A stretch of DNA of 64,000 nt, taken from contig CP092870.1 in the NCBI GenBank assembly GCA_030710605.1, positions 92,102,924 to 92,166,923 of the forward strand, given 5' to 3'. A program made the position numbers and the translations under genes. Under the pieces are notes generated by a model. The model was not told the DNA's origin. It searched no databases and worked only from the letters and a program-made list of their open reading frames with translations. The stretch comes from Cordylochernes scorpioides. Taxonomy: Eukaryota; Arthropoda; Arachnida; Pseudoscorpiones; Chernetidae. Shown here one piece after another: positions 30,691 through 42,623 of this stretch (positions are counted from its first letter, which is position 1; every line of letters begins with the position of its first letter).

Positions 30691-31270
30691 TAGAAAGATA
30701 GAAATATATATATACATTTTTTATTTATACTTAAAGATCAAACATTTTATAAAATAAATAAAATTAAAATTTTATATATATATATATATTTACATATATG
30801 ATAAAAACGGATTTGTTTAAAAAGACCTTTTTTGAATATTATTATAAATTTTTGTTTTAAAAAATCCTCTTTTTTCTAACCTATCTCTCCGCTTTATCAT
30901 ATACTAGAGGATGTACCCGGCTTCGCCCGGGTTTTACCCGAGTAAAGGTTTGTCTAACTAACATTTGTTAAAACAATTCTCTATAAACTTATAAAAAATA
31001 TAATAGATATATTTTGATAATTTGAAGCTCGTAAATTTGAATCTCTCGATAAAATGAAATTTTTTCCCGGTCCCTTGAAAAATACTCGATAAGTTGAATA
31101 AAATCAATATTAATTGGTTCCCTCGGTAATTGGAAGTTAAAGGAATAGTATCTTGCCTTGGAATTGTATCATTATTCTTGTCTCAAATAAATTGCCGTGT
31201 CATCCTGAATTTTGTCTTTCCTAATTTTCTACATTACAAAATCATCATTTTTATCTATTCTCCCAATATA

Positions 31271-32572
31271 CAGGGTGTACCAGGTAAATTGGGAATTTCA
31301 ACAATGGTATTTTAACTGAAATTTTTTGCAAGTAAAAATTAAAATATCCGAATGAAATTTGACACAGTAGTAGATAAAAGGATATAGTTTTTATTTATCC
31401 AATGTAGTTTCCATTATTAGCTACAACAGTCTCGAGGCGAGTGCGGAATGAAGCACAGGCCTTGGCGACGATGACCTTGTCCATTTGGGTCATCACCGTG
31501 TGAACTGCTTTCTTGACAGACTAGATGGTGGTATGAGGAGCTTTGTTGACATCTCTCTCAACAACGCCCCATACATAGTAGTCGAGGGGATTGCAATCTG
31601 GAGAATTAGGGGGCCAAATATCAGGACCCCAGTGACTAGGGACGTTAAGTGTCAGCCACGATTGTGTCTTTTTTGCCTTATGGGCTGGAGCTGAGTCCTG
31701 TTGGAAGACATACTTCCTTCCTGCGGCCACCATGTCCATCCAAGGCTTCACAACGGTCTCCAGAACATTGATGTAGGTGTCAGCGTTCATCCTAAGGCCC
31801 TTCTCAAAGAAATGGGGAGGCATGACATCACCTTCACTGCTTATAACGCCAAGGACCATTACGGAGGCAGGAAATTTCGTGTGCATCACGACAGGTATCT
31901 CTGAGGGGTCTTTACAGATCCAGCGATCATTCCTGGGATTTACCTTTTGGTCCACGTCAAAGTTCTTTTCGTCAGAGAAGAACCTTAGCATGCCAAAAGA
32001 GTCGTGTTTCAGGTTGTTGAGGAGGGCAGCAGCCTTTCTTTTTCTGTTATTCTTCATATTCTCAGTCAGCAACTGACCTTTCCGAAGGGCATAAGACTTG
32101 AGACCAAGGTCCTCATGGATAGTTCTGACAATTGTCATAGAGCCAACATCCATTTCCTTGGCTATGGCCCTCATGCTCTTCCCAGGGTTTCCATCAATCT
32201 TCTCCTTGACATTTTTGACAAATTCTTCGCCTCTTACCCTGTCCGATCGACGCGAGTGATTTTTCCTTATAGCTATCCCCTCTTTGTTACTGTCGGCCTC
32301 ATCAAACTGCTTCTTGACACGATAAATAGTGGTTTTGGGCAACTTAAGAAAATCCACTATCTCTTTGGGGCTCCTTCCGGCGCGCAGAGCAACGATGATG
32401 GCAGCTCGATTTTCAAATTCTCGGTTACTCTTCACCACTACACTGCGAACACATGTACTGTTGCATTTTACATGAATATGGCTACGTAATAAAAAAAAAC
32501 AAGTTTTTAATCTCAAGTAGTTTTTGTTTTATGGACTGTCAAAGTTAGTCCCAATTTACCTGGTACACCCTG
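31271..32572 (-). mobile_element. maT-type (DD37D) Tc1/mariner transposon, 1.30 kb
   Basis: Termini CAGGGTGTACCAGGTAAATT and its exact complement are flanked by TA target duplications. The inverted repeats match for at least 24 bp. The length and single transposase frame are normal for the superfamily. The termini look young. Confidence 0.93.
31396..32516 (-). pseudogene. maT transposase, near-intact with one premature stop
   Basis: From the first ATG at 32516 there are 331 codons before TAG at 31521-31523. The N-terminal region has two helix-turn-helix segments (EFENRAAIIVALRAGRSPKE and GKSMRAIAKEMDVGS). The catalytic triad is visible: FFSDEKNFDVD, FQQDSAPAHKA and NSPDCNPLDYYVW. I count 37 residues between the second and third Asp, the maT signature. 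Past the TAG, transposase-like sequence continues for about 40 codons (MTQMDKVIVAKACASFRTRL) to a stop near 31396. The true start may lie a few codons inside the first ATG. A truncated protein could still be made, but loss of the C-terminus probably inactivates it. Confidence 0.9.
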
Positions 32573-32940
32573 TATATGTTGTAGATAAATGATAAACCTA
32601 ACTTTGACTTGTGCGCAATTAATAGGTAGAAAATCTTACTTTTGATAAATAATCTTTAAGATAATAAACTTAGTAATAATAAAACTTTAGATAAAAAAAA
32701 CTTGTTATCCTCGTCGCAATGAGAGCGCTGCTTTTGAGTTAATTCTACAAATCTGTAAATGACTCTAAGGATATTCAAGATATCCGAGAAATTATTTTTC
32801 AAAAACCTTTCCGGGGATATACCTAATAATATCCCAAAATATCACGGCGATTGGATGTATGGTTTTTGAATCTATGGAGTACAAACATACAGACAGACAG
32901 ACATTCAATTTTATATATATACTTGTGTATATAGATAAAT

Positions 32941-33210
32941 ACACAGTAAAACCCCTCTATAGCGAGCCCCAATGGGACTGAACCTGTGATTCAGTATAGC
33001 CATAGTTCGTTATAGCCATATTTTACTGTATTATAAAATGGTGATTGTTTAAGGTTGGTTATAACGGAAAATTCGCTATATCAATGGTTCGTTTTAGCTA
33101 GATTTCACTGAATTTACAGTAAAACGTCTCTATAGCGAATTCCAATGGAACTTACCTGTGATTCACTATAGCCATGGTTTGTTATAGCCATAGTTCACTG
33201 TATTACTGTA
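32941..33210. mobile_element. pogo/Tigger-type MITE copies
   Basis: Two partial copies begin CAGTAAAACCCCTCTATAGC (about 32944) and CAGTAAAACGTCTCTATAGC (about 33117). Both contain CATAGTTCGTTATAGCCATA or a close variant. The same family is found at 59837-60002, with fragments at 35.35 and 50.72 kb. Confidence 0.75.
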
Positions 33211-33674
33211 TATACAATTTAACTTCTTTTTTTAATGTTTAATTTTTAAGTAGTGTATAAATACATATAAAGTATAAATAGATTTTTTGTATCTCTTCAA
33301 GAGGTGACGTTATAGTTAAAAATACTCTGTTGGAGGAGGTAAAAGTCCGAAAACACACACTAGAGATAATCAAATTCATTTCAGGAAACCTTTCACTAAA
33401 TGATGTTTTTTATCCGAATAATATATAGCGCAAGGGATTCAAAATTTCGAAAAAGTAATAATTATAATATGATCACTTTAATACGATATCAAATATATGC
33501 GAGTGTTATTATTTTATAATATTGTTATTGTGGGTAGTTATCGTGATGCAATAATTATCGTGGGGAGCAATGATATTAAGGTGTTTGGTTATGTGAATCA
33601 GACAGTAGTTACAAATTCGAAACCTGGGGCAGGATATTTTTTTAATATTAAAAAGATTAAAAAAGTGAAATTGT

Positions 33675-33905
33675 ACTTTAATCAGGTAAATAAATTAAGA
33701 AAAAGGCATGTCTCCTGATCACGCAACTAAAAGTTGCTGATAACTTAGGCCATCTGTCGGAATAATTCTCAACTAATCGTTGATTTTTTGTATATTCCAG
33801 AATTGGCCAAATACCCATTCTTGATAAATCAAGAAAAGCTAACCACGTACGCGTTTCGGGCTGTTGGCCCTCGTCAGCGTGGTGCAAGCTGTACCTCAAC
33901 GACCA
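33675..33905 (-). mobile_element. family A repeat carrying a hammerhead
   Basis: Minus-strand order: hammerhead, AGCTTTTCTTGATTTATCAA, TATTTGGCCAATTCTGGAAT, GACAGATGGCC, CAGCAACTTTTAGTTGCGTG, AGACATGCCTTTTTC. It is about 230 bp long. A second tail lies inverted at 34060-34130, so the pair forms a loose foldback. Confidence 0.7.
33837..33890 (-). ncRNA. hammerhead ribozyme, family A, best copy
   Basis: On the minus strand ACCACG (33883-33878) pairs perfectly with CGTGGT (33847-33842) as stem I, with AGCT/AGCT pairing again beyond an internal loop. Core CTGACGA is at 33877-33871, stem-loop II GGGC CAACA GCCC at 33870-33858, GAAA at 33857-33854, self-complementary ACGCGT at 33854-33849 and A17 at 33848 (a GUA cleavage triplet). 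All core residues are canonical. Confidence 0.87.
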
Positions 33906-34059
33906 AAAATGTACGTCTTTGGAGAATCCGGAAAAAATTATTGGTAGTTAGTTTTACTTGATTCATCGAGAAATAGTATTTTTTTCCCTTGGCAGAGCTG
34001 ACTGCTATAGGGCGCCTCCCCAGGTGGCGGATAGGGGAGCGACCTTCAGATATGAAGGT

Positions 34060-34130
34060 TAATTATTCCGACAGATGGTGAAAGCCATCAGCAACTTTTA
34101 GTTGCATGATCAGAATATATGCCTTTTTCT
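34060..34130 (+). repeat. family A tail fragment
   Basis: It contains CCATCAGCAACTTTTAGTTG and ATATGCCTTTTTCTT. No ribozyme part is present. Confidence 0.6.
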
Positions 34131-34139
34131 TATTTTTTA

Positions 34140-35480
34140 AAAATATTTGTGAAGATATAATATCTCACATAAAGCATTTTGTTGACACATATTCGTGGTA
34201 TAGTGACATCATTTTTAGCTCTATAGTCAATTAAAGAGTATATTCCATGGTACAAAAAGATATAAAAAATGTAATTAAAGAGGGATATCTCGTAAAAATG
34301 ACGAAAAAAACGATTATTAGTTCTTGAATATTTGAAATGGAAGACAAGGGGATTAGAGTTATGCAAATATGGTTGATAAAGGTGAGGTTTTCGATATAAA
34401 ACCGCTAAAATTCATTTCCTATTTGAATAATGGCCAATGTAATCTAAAGATGTTCTCATTCGATGATGATAGGCCATAATAAATTATCAAATTAAAGCAC
34501 GAAACTGAAGATTAAGGAAAAAATGAAGGGGAATTAATATTAATAGGGTGAACGGCAGCCATCTTTAAATTAATAAATCGTTTGGGATCAAAATATTTTG
34601 GCAGAAGACTTATTCGTGTGATCAGCAGAACTTCTCAGGCTCAAATGAGGCGATTTGACTTGTGATGAAATTATATAACTTTAATGGATTATGCAAATTG
34701 AAAAGGCTTGAAGCTTATTGGTTAATTTTTTTCGTTTGGTATTTTTTTTTTTTTTTTTGGAGCAGACGAATATTTTGAGGAGTTTATTTCTCATTTTTAA
34801 TGGGAATTTTCTCATTTTCTCTCTCCCTTTTTATTTTTTTTTTCTTTACGGATGATTATATTTGCTTATATAATTTATCTCTTTTATATATACCAATATA
34901 TTTAACATACAAATATAGGAAATAATTAAGTTTAATAGAGAGAGAGTTTAGAATTTAAATCTATATTTATATTTTTCAATAAATTCAAGAATTTAATAGG
35001 TTTAAAATTATTCTCGGAAGCCTTATATTTCCCCTTAATATATATTTCGTTTATATATTTTATTTTTAAAATATATATAAATAAGAAAAATAATCGATTA
35101 TTCAATCGATATGATTTTTATTGATTATAAATACAAATATTCACAGAGAGGTATATCGATGATGATAACGTCTCAATAATATCTGATTTATATTTGTTCA
35201 GAATTAGAACTCACATAAACTAAATGTAAATTTCATTTAAATTGATAAACAAAAAGAAATATGAATAAAATACTTTTAATATTTTTTTAGAATAAAAGTT
35301 ATTAATATCAATTTTGAAGTTATAGATCTATTTCATTTTCGTTATAAGGGAAGGTTCACTATATCCCCGGTCCGTTTTAACGCGGGGTTTTTACTCTATA
35401 TGCATATATGTATAGTAATAAAAATTTGCATAATATGTGTTTTTCAATAATATTTTTGATATTCTAATATATGGAGTACT
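34140..35480. other. unassigned AT-rich interval
   Basis: No gene is visible. A pogo-type MITE fragment lies at about 35340-35397 (CGTTATAAGGGAAGGTTCAC). Homopolymer T runs are near 34745 and 34830. Confidence 0.4.
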
Positions 35481-35493
35481 TTTTTTACATATA

Positions 35494-35671
35494 CAACAGA
35501 GCCACTTTCTAAAAGACAACACCTAGTTGCATAACCAAAGTGTTTTTTAGAAAGAGGTGTCCTCTTACTGGAGAGCAGAAAATCAGTAAAATGGTAATTT
35601 TGATGATGAAAATTGTCCTTTTTATAGAGGTGTTCTCTAGCGAGTGTCCTCTCATGGAGGTTCTATTGTAT
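35494..35671. mobile_element. MITE, about 178 bp
   Basis: The ends CAACAGAGCCACTTTCTAAA and the approximate complement of GAGGACACTC followed by GGTTCTATTGTA are imperfect inverted repeats. Internally GAGGTGTCCTCTTACTGGAG and GGTGTTCTCTAGCGAGTGTC are related. Non-coding. Confidence 0.45.
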
Positions 35672-36600
35672 GTACATTATGTTTGTTTTTCAATTAGAAG
35701 ATTTCACAAATCCAACACAATACATTACCTATCGACATTACATAAAATTCCACGTTACTACAAGGCAGTTACGACCAAAATAATTTCGAATTTAAAATTC
35801 CATGAAAAATCATAAATTTTATTACATTCACATTAAACTCGCCTATAAAGTTTTTTTTTAGGTTCTTTTCCTTTCTTCGCGCTTGATGTCTCCCAAATGA
35901 CTAATAAAATGTCAACAATATTTACTACGTTTTTCCAAGCGACCAAACATCAAAAATACTTAAACTTGTAAAAATATTTGATACAAACCAACCCAATTTT
36001 TTATTTTTTTATTTCCTAAACTTTTTTTTCATCCTTGTTTAGATTACTTCTCTAGTTTTTTAAAATATATTCTCTCTTTGTGTTAATATTTAAAAAAACA
36101 TCGAATTTTTAAAGAAATATCATTGCAAAAGAATTTTATAAATATTTTTATATATCAAATATTCTCTACAATTTTTTTTTTTTAGAAGTTTGTGAAACTA
36201 ATCTTTAAAATACAGATATACGATTTTTTTTCAATCAAAAAATATATATATATATAAAAGGGGAAGAGTATTTTAAACACCAAAGTTGTCGTCGAACTTT
36301 TTTTTATTCAATTGAAAGCTAAATAATTCGAAAGAAGCAATTAAAGGAAAGAAAAGTAAAAAACTTAGTTTAGAACTAGTTAATCTTTTGTTAACTCTAA
36401 CAGACCAATTGTGACTTCCCTAATTTACCGAATAAGATTGGCAACCCTGGTGAAACGATTAGCTTTATCTTCTGCATTTTAAAAGAAAACAAAAGAGAGT
36501 CGTTTGGTTTAATGTGAACTCGAGAGTAGAAATTCTAAACCATTTAGGCTTTTTTTCAATAGATATTCTATTCATATGCTAATTCCGTTTATACAAATAT
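35672..36600. other. unassigned AT-rich interval
   Basis: No gene or RNA recognised. Several A/T homopolymers are present. Confidence 0.4.
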
Positions 36601-36607
36601 AAATATA

Positions 36608-37004
36608 CAGGGTGATCCAAAAGTCCCGCACAACTTTAAAAATTAATAACTCCGCGAATATTTGCGCTAGAGCAATGCGGTAAACATCATTGTGTTCAGG
36701 ATGCAATGGGATTTTTATGGCAAATAATAAAAAATTCGAAATTGATTTTAGTTACAACTTTATTCGCTAGATGGCGCTCTACCAGAATCAGAGATTCAGC
36801 GGCCAAATTGTTTAATAAATTGAAAAATATAACTGAACGATACATATTTTTTCTTTTTGAATACCAGGAAAGAGCCCTAACAATATCAAATGATAAATTA
36901 ATAAAACACCATTTCGCCAAAAGTTAGAAGAAATGGTTGACGATTTTTAAATACAATCTGAGATATGTAAAATAGGTATATGCAAATTAAAACATGTAGC
37001 AAAA
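36608..37004 (+). repeat. left 397-bp inverted terminal repeat
   Basis: It contains TTTGCGCTAGAGCAATGCGG and CGCTAGATGGCGCTCTACCA. Its inverse is at 46870-47267. Confidence 0.85.
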
Positions 37005-37720
37005 ATATTTATATTTTAGACGGAGTTTTGTGAAATAAATTGAATGTTTGAAAATAACTACTGATATCAATACACGATTTTTGAAATGTTAATATAGTAC
37101 CAAAATTTCTTGACTAATTGTCGACACTTGACTATTTAACTGGATATTTGTCATGATCCAAAAATGAAATATAGAGGGGAGTGACAAAATATATTTATCG
37201 TACTTTATTCCAAATATCCTATGGGTTTGTCAAATGTTATCATTGTTTATTATACTGTACATAATTTTGAAAATGTATCCCCTCAAAAAAAATCATTTTT
37301 AAATCGACTTTTGCGTTGAAAAACGTGGTAGTAAAATCATTTTGTATTATTTTTTGCGCAAAATATCTAAAGTTGGGGGGGGGGGATACAGAGATTATTC
37401 CTTATGCTATTTCTTCTAATGAGCGAAAAGCGATAAACTAAACATAAGGGGTAAAATTGTGTATACCAGTGTTATTCGAGAAGTTATAACACTTTGGCCT
37501 GCACGACATAATATAAAATGTGGGCAAATGACAAACAAAAAATTACTGTTTACAGAAAAAAAAAGAGTCAAGATGTGAGGACAGCATTTATTATTCCCAT
37601 AACCCAAAACAAAGAGCTGCAAAATATAACACATGACGTAACTGCCTTCCCTCTTGTATTAGGTCACAATCCTTGCTCAATGTGGCGCCCTTCATTCTCA
37701 AACACCGCCTGCAGACGATA
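37005..37720. other. transposon interior without coding sequence
   Basis: An AT-rich stretch between the left arm and the transposase remnant. A G9 run is at about 37375-37385. Nothing else recognised. Confidence 0.4.
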
Positions 37721-37779
37721 GATGACAGAATGGTTACAATTAAATAGTTGAAATTTATAAAACGTGTCATCTGATAGAA

Positions 37780-38751
37780 GCCTTCAACATGGGCAATGTG
37801 GTAGGCCGTCATCGATAAAAACGCGACTTAATGTACCCCCATAACCGAAATTGTAAGGCGTCAAGTCTGGTGATATTGGAGGCCACTGGTATATAAAGTG
37901 GCGACTTATCAACGAATTCCACCGAACGTATCCTTCAGCAATTGTTTGGCACCGCGGGAGATAGGAGGAGGTCCTCCATCTTGCATGAATGTTATTTCGC
38001 TTAGTGCTTGTCGGTCCTGCAATATGAGAATAACCTTTTCTCTCAAAAGTTGAACATAACGTTCACCAGTTACAAAAACGGTTTTAAAAGTTCTTCCATT
38101 GATTTTTTCAAAGAAAAATGGCCCAATAATAAAAGAAGAAGTGAACCCACACAAAACTGTAACTCTGTGCTGATGAAGTGGTATTTCTGTAAAAATCCTA
38201 GGGTTTTCTGTTGCCAAAATGAGGCTGTTTTGAATGTTAAATTCTCCCTTTAGATAAAAGTAAGCATCATCTGTTCTTAGAACATTTGACAGCCAGTTTT
38301 CATCAATATCAATTTGCCGGAAAACCCATGCAGCGAATTCTTGACGCTTCTCAAAATCGCTGACTTTCAACTCGTGAAAACTTTGAATTTTGTTAGGATA
38401 TTTTTATAGAAAAATTCTAAATGTGTGTTCTCTCCAAACTGTTCCATACGAAATCCCCGTTTGTCGAGAAACTTCTCCATACGTGGATAACGTTTCAATA
38501 GCTTCAGCATTCTGCAAAACCGTAACAGCCACTGACTTGCATGTCGATAGTCTTCCACTCCGAGGTTTTGCTTCCAGAGATCCAGTTTCCTCAAAAATTT
38601 TAATCAATCGCTTTAGAGAGTAGCAACTCATTGGTCCTTTACCGCTTCGAATATCTTTAAAGGAACGAAACGCTCGTAAAGCTTCAGTGGCAGATTCTGA
38701 ATCACAATTGAAAAAATTCACCAAGAGTGCTTTATCCTGTAGTGACGGCAT
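37780..38751 (-). pseudogene. decayed IS630/mariner-superfamily transposase
   Basis: The N-terminal part from ATG at 38751 has a helix-turn-helix module (ATEALRAFRSFKDIRSGKGP, then KRLIKIFEETGSL). After at least one frame change near 38430 and a break near 38370 come EKRQEFAAWVF and the first catalytic block TDDAYFYLKG. VTVLCGF and IIGPFFFE follow, then the second catalytic block MQDGGPP. After another frame change the third block reads WPPISPDLTPYN, with Asn replacing the expected Asp. It is probably the original transposase of the long-terminal-repeat transposon. It is certainly inactive. Confidence 0.8.
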
Positions 38752-38875
38752 TCCAGGGGGAAGGGGAGAAGTTCGACCACACCTCCTCGCGGTCCCCCCT
38801 GGACCCTTGGATTATTTGACCAAATTCTGGCTCGTTTCCAAGATGACTAACGTTGCAACGGCACCCATTTTCAAA

Positions 38876-40922
38876 TGAATAGCAAAACTGATATCTCCAG
38901 TAATGCTACCGCGTCCGGTGTAACCGCCGCGTCAGGAGCTGCAGCTCGAGCTCATGATGAGAAATCTACTACGAGTACACATTTCAATCTACTACAACTC
39001 AATATAAATGGTACCCAGAGGAAAATAAAGAGCTGACTTGTCTTCTCTGTGACAACAATGTACAAATTAATTGTCCTCAGGAGACAAAATTGAATCAGAA
39101 TCTGAGATTCAATATCAAAGATTATACAACACTACGAATGGACAGACCGGGAAAATTCGGAGGAGGACTTGCCGTTTTGATTAAAACTCTAGAAATCAAA
39201 TTTAAGGAAATCGCCTATAATCAGAGTAAGCCTAGAGAAAGCACGACAGAAGCTCAGGCAATAGAAATCTATCTTACAGATAAAACAATCCCAATCATAA
39301 ATGTTTATCACCACGATAATACTAGCATCAATACAGGCCTGATAGAGACATTAAATGAAGCGTCTTCGGATATCGCAATCATACTTGGTGATTTTAACGC
39401 CGAAAGACCAACTTGAGGATCACCTGTCCAGGATAACAAAGGTCAGCAGGTTGAGGACATGCTAACCGACCTCGACCTTACGCCGATTAAATAACGAAAA
39501 GAACACCTATCTATCCAAGTCCACAGGCACAGAATCCGCAATAGACATCACAGCGATAAATTACAACATCGCACCCACAACACAATGGAAAATTCTGAAA
39601 AGTGCAATCAGTGACCACAGACCAATTTTAACAACCCTAAAATTCAAAATTGAGAATTTTCAACAGAATAAAAGAACACTGGAAAAATATTTACAGAAAA
39701 GCTTGGAGAACTGTGCAACGAAGAATTAAATCACAGAACGATTGACAAAAAATTGGAAAAATTATCTTTGAACATATCCAAAGCTGCAAAAGTATCGATA
39801 CCTAGAGGTAGACGTAAAGACCTGTGAATACTTTACTGGAAGGACCACAATATCGAGGCAATGATTGCAGAGAGAGACAATAAAAATGAACTTCTTAAAA
39901 CAAATAAAACAGAAGAAATCATAAAGGAACTCATTGAAATTAGTCACAAAATAGAACAAGAAATTTGGGTATTCAAACAAGAAAAATGGGCAGAATTCTG
40001 CGAAAAAAATGGATCCAAAAAAGGAAAGCCATCACTGGAATATAATTAGTGTTATAAAACAATCAAAACCAACACTAATCCTCCAATACTCAAACCGATA
40101 TGAACAGTGAGAACGAACAAACAGATGGCTGACATAATTGCTGAATATCTTTCAAGCACTTCCAGACTCAGCTATACGAATGAAGGCAGGACTCTAAAAA
40201 TAATATAAACAAGTTAGTTAAACAAGCAAGAAATTACCATCAACAAGATATTTACTCGAGAGACTTCACACTGAATGAGCTAAATTCATCAATAAGAAAG
40301 TTAAATCCAAGATGTCACCTGGAGATGCTCTAATCTTTGGTCAAATGATTAAACACTTTGGAGACGAAGCTAAAAATCAACTCCTACGAATACTGAACAT
40401 TTCATGGAAAACTGGTAAACTACCAAAGAATTGGAAGATATCAATTATAGTGCCAATGCTGAAACCAAACAAAGATGCTAAGGAATGCAAGAACTATCGG
40501 CCAATTGCTCTTACCAGCATACTTTGTAAAATAACAGAATGAATAATCCACTCTAGGCTCATAGTCTGGCTCACTAACAATAATAAAATAAACTTCTACC
40601 AAACTGCCTAAAGATCCAGACACTGTACAACTGATAAACTTTTCTACTTCTGTCAATCAATAATAGATTTCTAGGAAAAACCGCATAAAGAAGACAACGG
40701 CCGTATTCCTGGATATGACCTCAGCTTTTGATCGAGTGTAGAAATTATTTGAAAGGCTGCACAACATCGGAGTAAGGGGAAAAACCTTAATCTGGATTGC
40801 AGACTTCTTAAGGGGAAGAAGGATAAAGGTTCGGGTCAATGGAACATTTTCCAAGGACCGAAGATCATGGGCTGGTGTACTTCAGGGATCTGTGCTCAGT
40901 CCTCTACTCTTCTCGCTATATA
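38876..40922 (+). pseudogene. non-LTR retrotransposon (endonuclease + reverse transcriptase)
   Basis: An ATG near 38876 opens an Ala/Ser-rich leader into LLQLNINGTQRKI, the start of an apurinic-type endonuclease domain. A frame change follows near 39030, then INCPQETKL with the catalytic Glu, LGDFNA at about 39385 and ISDHRPI at about 39607. The reverse transcriptase begins near 40312 with the NYRPIALTSILCKITE block. It continues through FLDMTSAFDRV and GVLQGSVLSPLLFSLY, with multiple stops. It is cut at 40922 by a mariner before the YADD region. The domain order resembles jockey/I-like LINEs. Confidence 0.85.
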
Positions 40923-42061
40923 CGAGGGCCATCCAATAAATAAGTTTCCCTATTTTTTTTTCTGCGAACGAAACGTTGTAAAAATTAGTTAGCATAGAAG
41001 AAATGGTCACTAGGATGCGTTGGAAGCTGGTGACCTTCAAAATCACGCTACTCGTACGCGCAAGTCCGTAGCGCTTCAGTTTCCATGGAGCTACCAGTGG
41101 TGAACGTGTCCACTTGCGAACTCCGTTCTGTAATTCGTTTTTTCACAGCGAAAAATTAAACTGCGGTCAATATTCATTGCAAATCAGTGTCAGTGTATGG
41201 TGAAGAATGTATGAGCATCCAAATGGTTCGCCGATGGCGTTCATGGTTCTTAGAAGGACGGCAAAACGTGCATGATGACGAGCGAAGTGGCAGCCCCGTT
41301 ACTGCTACGGACAATGCAGCCGTTGCTGCTGTTCGGAATGTGGTGGAAGCAGATCGTCGCGTCACCATTGACGAAATAATGATTCGAATGCCTCCTGGAA
41401 TCGAAATTAGACGCTCTTCGATTGGAACAATCATGTCAGATGTTTTGAATTTTCGCAAAGTCTGCGCAAGATGGGTCCCGCGTTTGCTCTTGGAAAACAC
41501 AAGCAACAACGGATGGAGGCAGCCCGAGCTTTCCTGGAAATGCATCAAAGAGATGGAGATCAACTTTTTTCCCGTATTGTCACTGGAGATGAAAGCTGGG
41601 TGCATCTTTCAACTCCAGAAACAAAACGACAAAGCATGGTGTGGAAGAAGCCTGAGGAAAGTGCACCAAAAAAGGCGAAGGTCACAATCTCTGCAGGAAA
41701 AGTTATGGCTATGGAAAACTTCAAATGGGAAATTTTCACACATCCACCTTATTCTCCGGAACTTACCCCAAGCGACTTCCATCTTCATCCAGCACTCAAG
41801 TGGCACCTTAGAGGCAAGCACTTTGCCAATGATGAAGTGCAGGCGGAGGCGAACCACTGGCTACGAAGACAGGACACGGCTTGGTACAACAGTGGTATCT
41901 AAAAATCGCTACAACGGTACCAAAAATGTTTAGACAGAAATGGTGATTATTTAGAGAGGTAGTCTATGAGTTGTATAATGAAAATAAAATAACTGCATAA
42001 TTGTAAATAATGTGGTTTATTTGTTAAAAAATAGGGAAACTTATTTATTGGATGGCCCTCG
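40923..42061 (+). mobile_element. mariner element inserted in the LINE
   Basis: Termini CGAGGGCCATCCAATAAATA and its complement match over at least 36 bp and are flanked by TA. It is 1.14 kb long. The LINE frame resumes on the far side for a few bases (TTAAC) before the gypsy LTR begins, so the mariner interrupted the LINE within the SLY-IN codons. Confidence 0.92.
41113..41933 (+). pseudogene. mariner transposase with catalytic-core deletion
   Basis: The N-terminal region has YGEECMSIQMVRRWRSWFLE and DDERSGSP. The frame changes near 41470. The first catalytic Asp is in IVTGDESWVHLSTPETKRQS. After ISAGKVMA the sequence jumps straight to EIFTHPPYSPELTPSDFH, which holds the third Asp. The segment of roughly 80 residues that normally holds the second Asp is deleted. 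A further frame change precedes the C-terminus near 41900. The protein cannot be active, although the termini are still well matched. Confidence 0.9.
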
Positions 42062-42071
42062 TATTAACAGT

Positions 42072-42207
42072 TGTTTATGTAAATAGATGAATATTATTTG
42101 TATTATTTAAAGCCTCATTATGTAAAAATATATGTATATATAAATTGGACATTTGTTGTTGGCCATGGTCAAGTTTGAGTTCTTGTACGTCTAATTACGA
42201 CACAACA
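42072..42207 (+). repeat. gypsy left LTR
   Basis: It shares GTAAATAGATGAA, TCATTATGTAA and TATATAAATTGGACATT with the right LTR and differs at many positions towards its 3' end. Confidence 0.8.
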
Positions 42208-42315
42208 AAAGTGGCGACGAGGATGCGCGATCTACAGAGCCAGTAAAAAGCTGAGGAAAACGGTGTCTATGCAAGTATAACAACTACATTATTAATAGGC
42301 TAATCCCTTAATAGA

Positions 42316-42499
42316 ATGTTAAAAAATCAATAAGCTTGAGGGATGAGTATCTTTAGTAAATAAATTTATTTCAAGCTTTCGGGCTCAACCGCCCTTCGAC
42401 AGGAAAATTTTCCTGTCGAAGGGCGGTTGAGCCCGAAAGCTTGAAATAAATTTATTTACTAAAGATACTCATCTCTCAAGCTTATTGATTTTTTAACAT
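42316..42499. repeat. 184-bp near-perfect palindrome (family F) in the gypsy leader
   Basis: Two 92-bp arms meet at AAAATTTT (centre 42407/42408), and I see one mismatch between them. Each arm contains CTGTCGAAGGGCGG and AGCCCGAAAGCTTG in opposite orientations. It lies between the primer-binding site and gag. Confidence 0.9.
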
Positions 42500-42623
42500 A
42501 AAAACTACATATTTTAAACAAATCTGACTCTCGGATTATGGAGAGGAAAAATAGGAAAACGGGTTAAGATTACATCTTTTAAACTATCTGGATCAAGAAA
42601 ACAAAGGAGTAGAAAAGATCAGC

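Larger units (their letters stand above)
30904..32927 (-). mobile_element. Helitron-like element split by a maT transposon
   Basis: The minus-strand 3' end is CTAG with the hairpin CCCGGCTTCGCCCGGG at 30904-30931. The other end near 32927 carries CATACAGACAGACAGACATT, the complement of the usual start motif. The 1.3-kb maT element sits between them, so the Helitron-like element is the older one. Confidence 0.55.
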
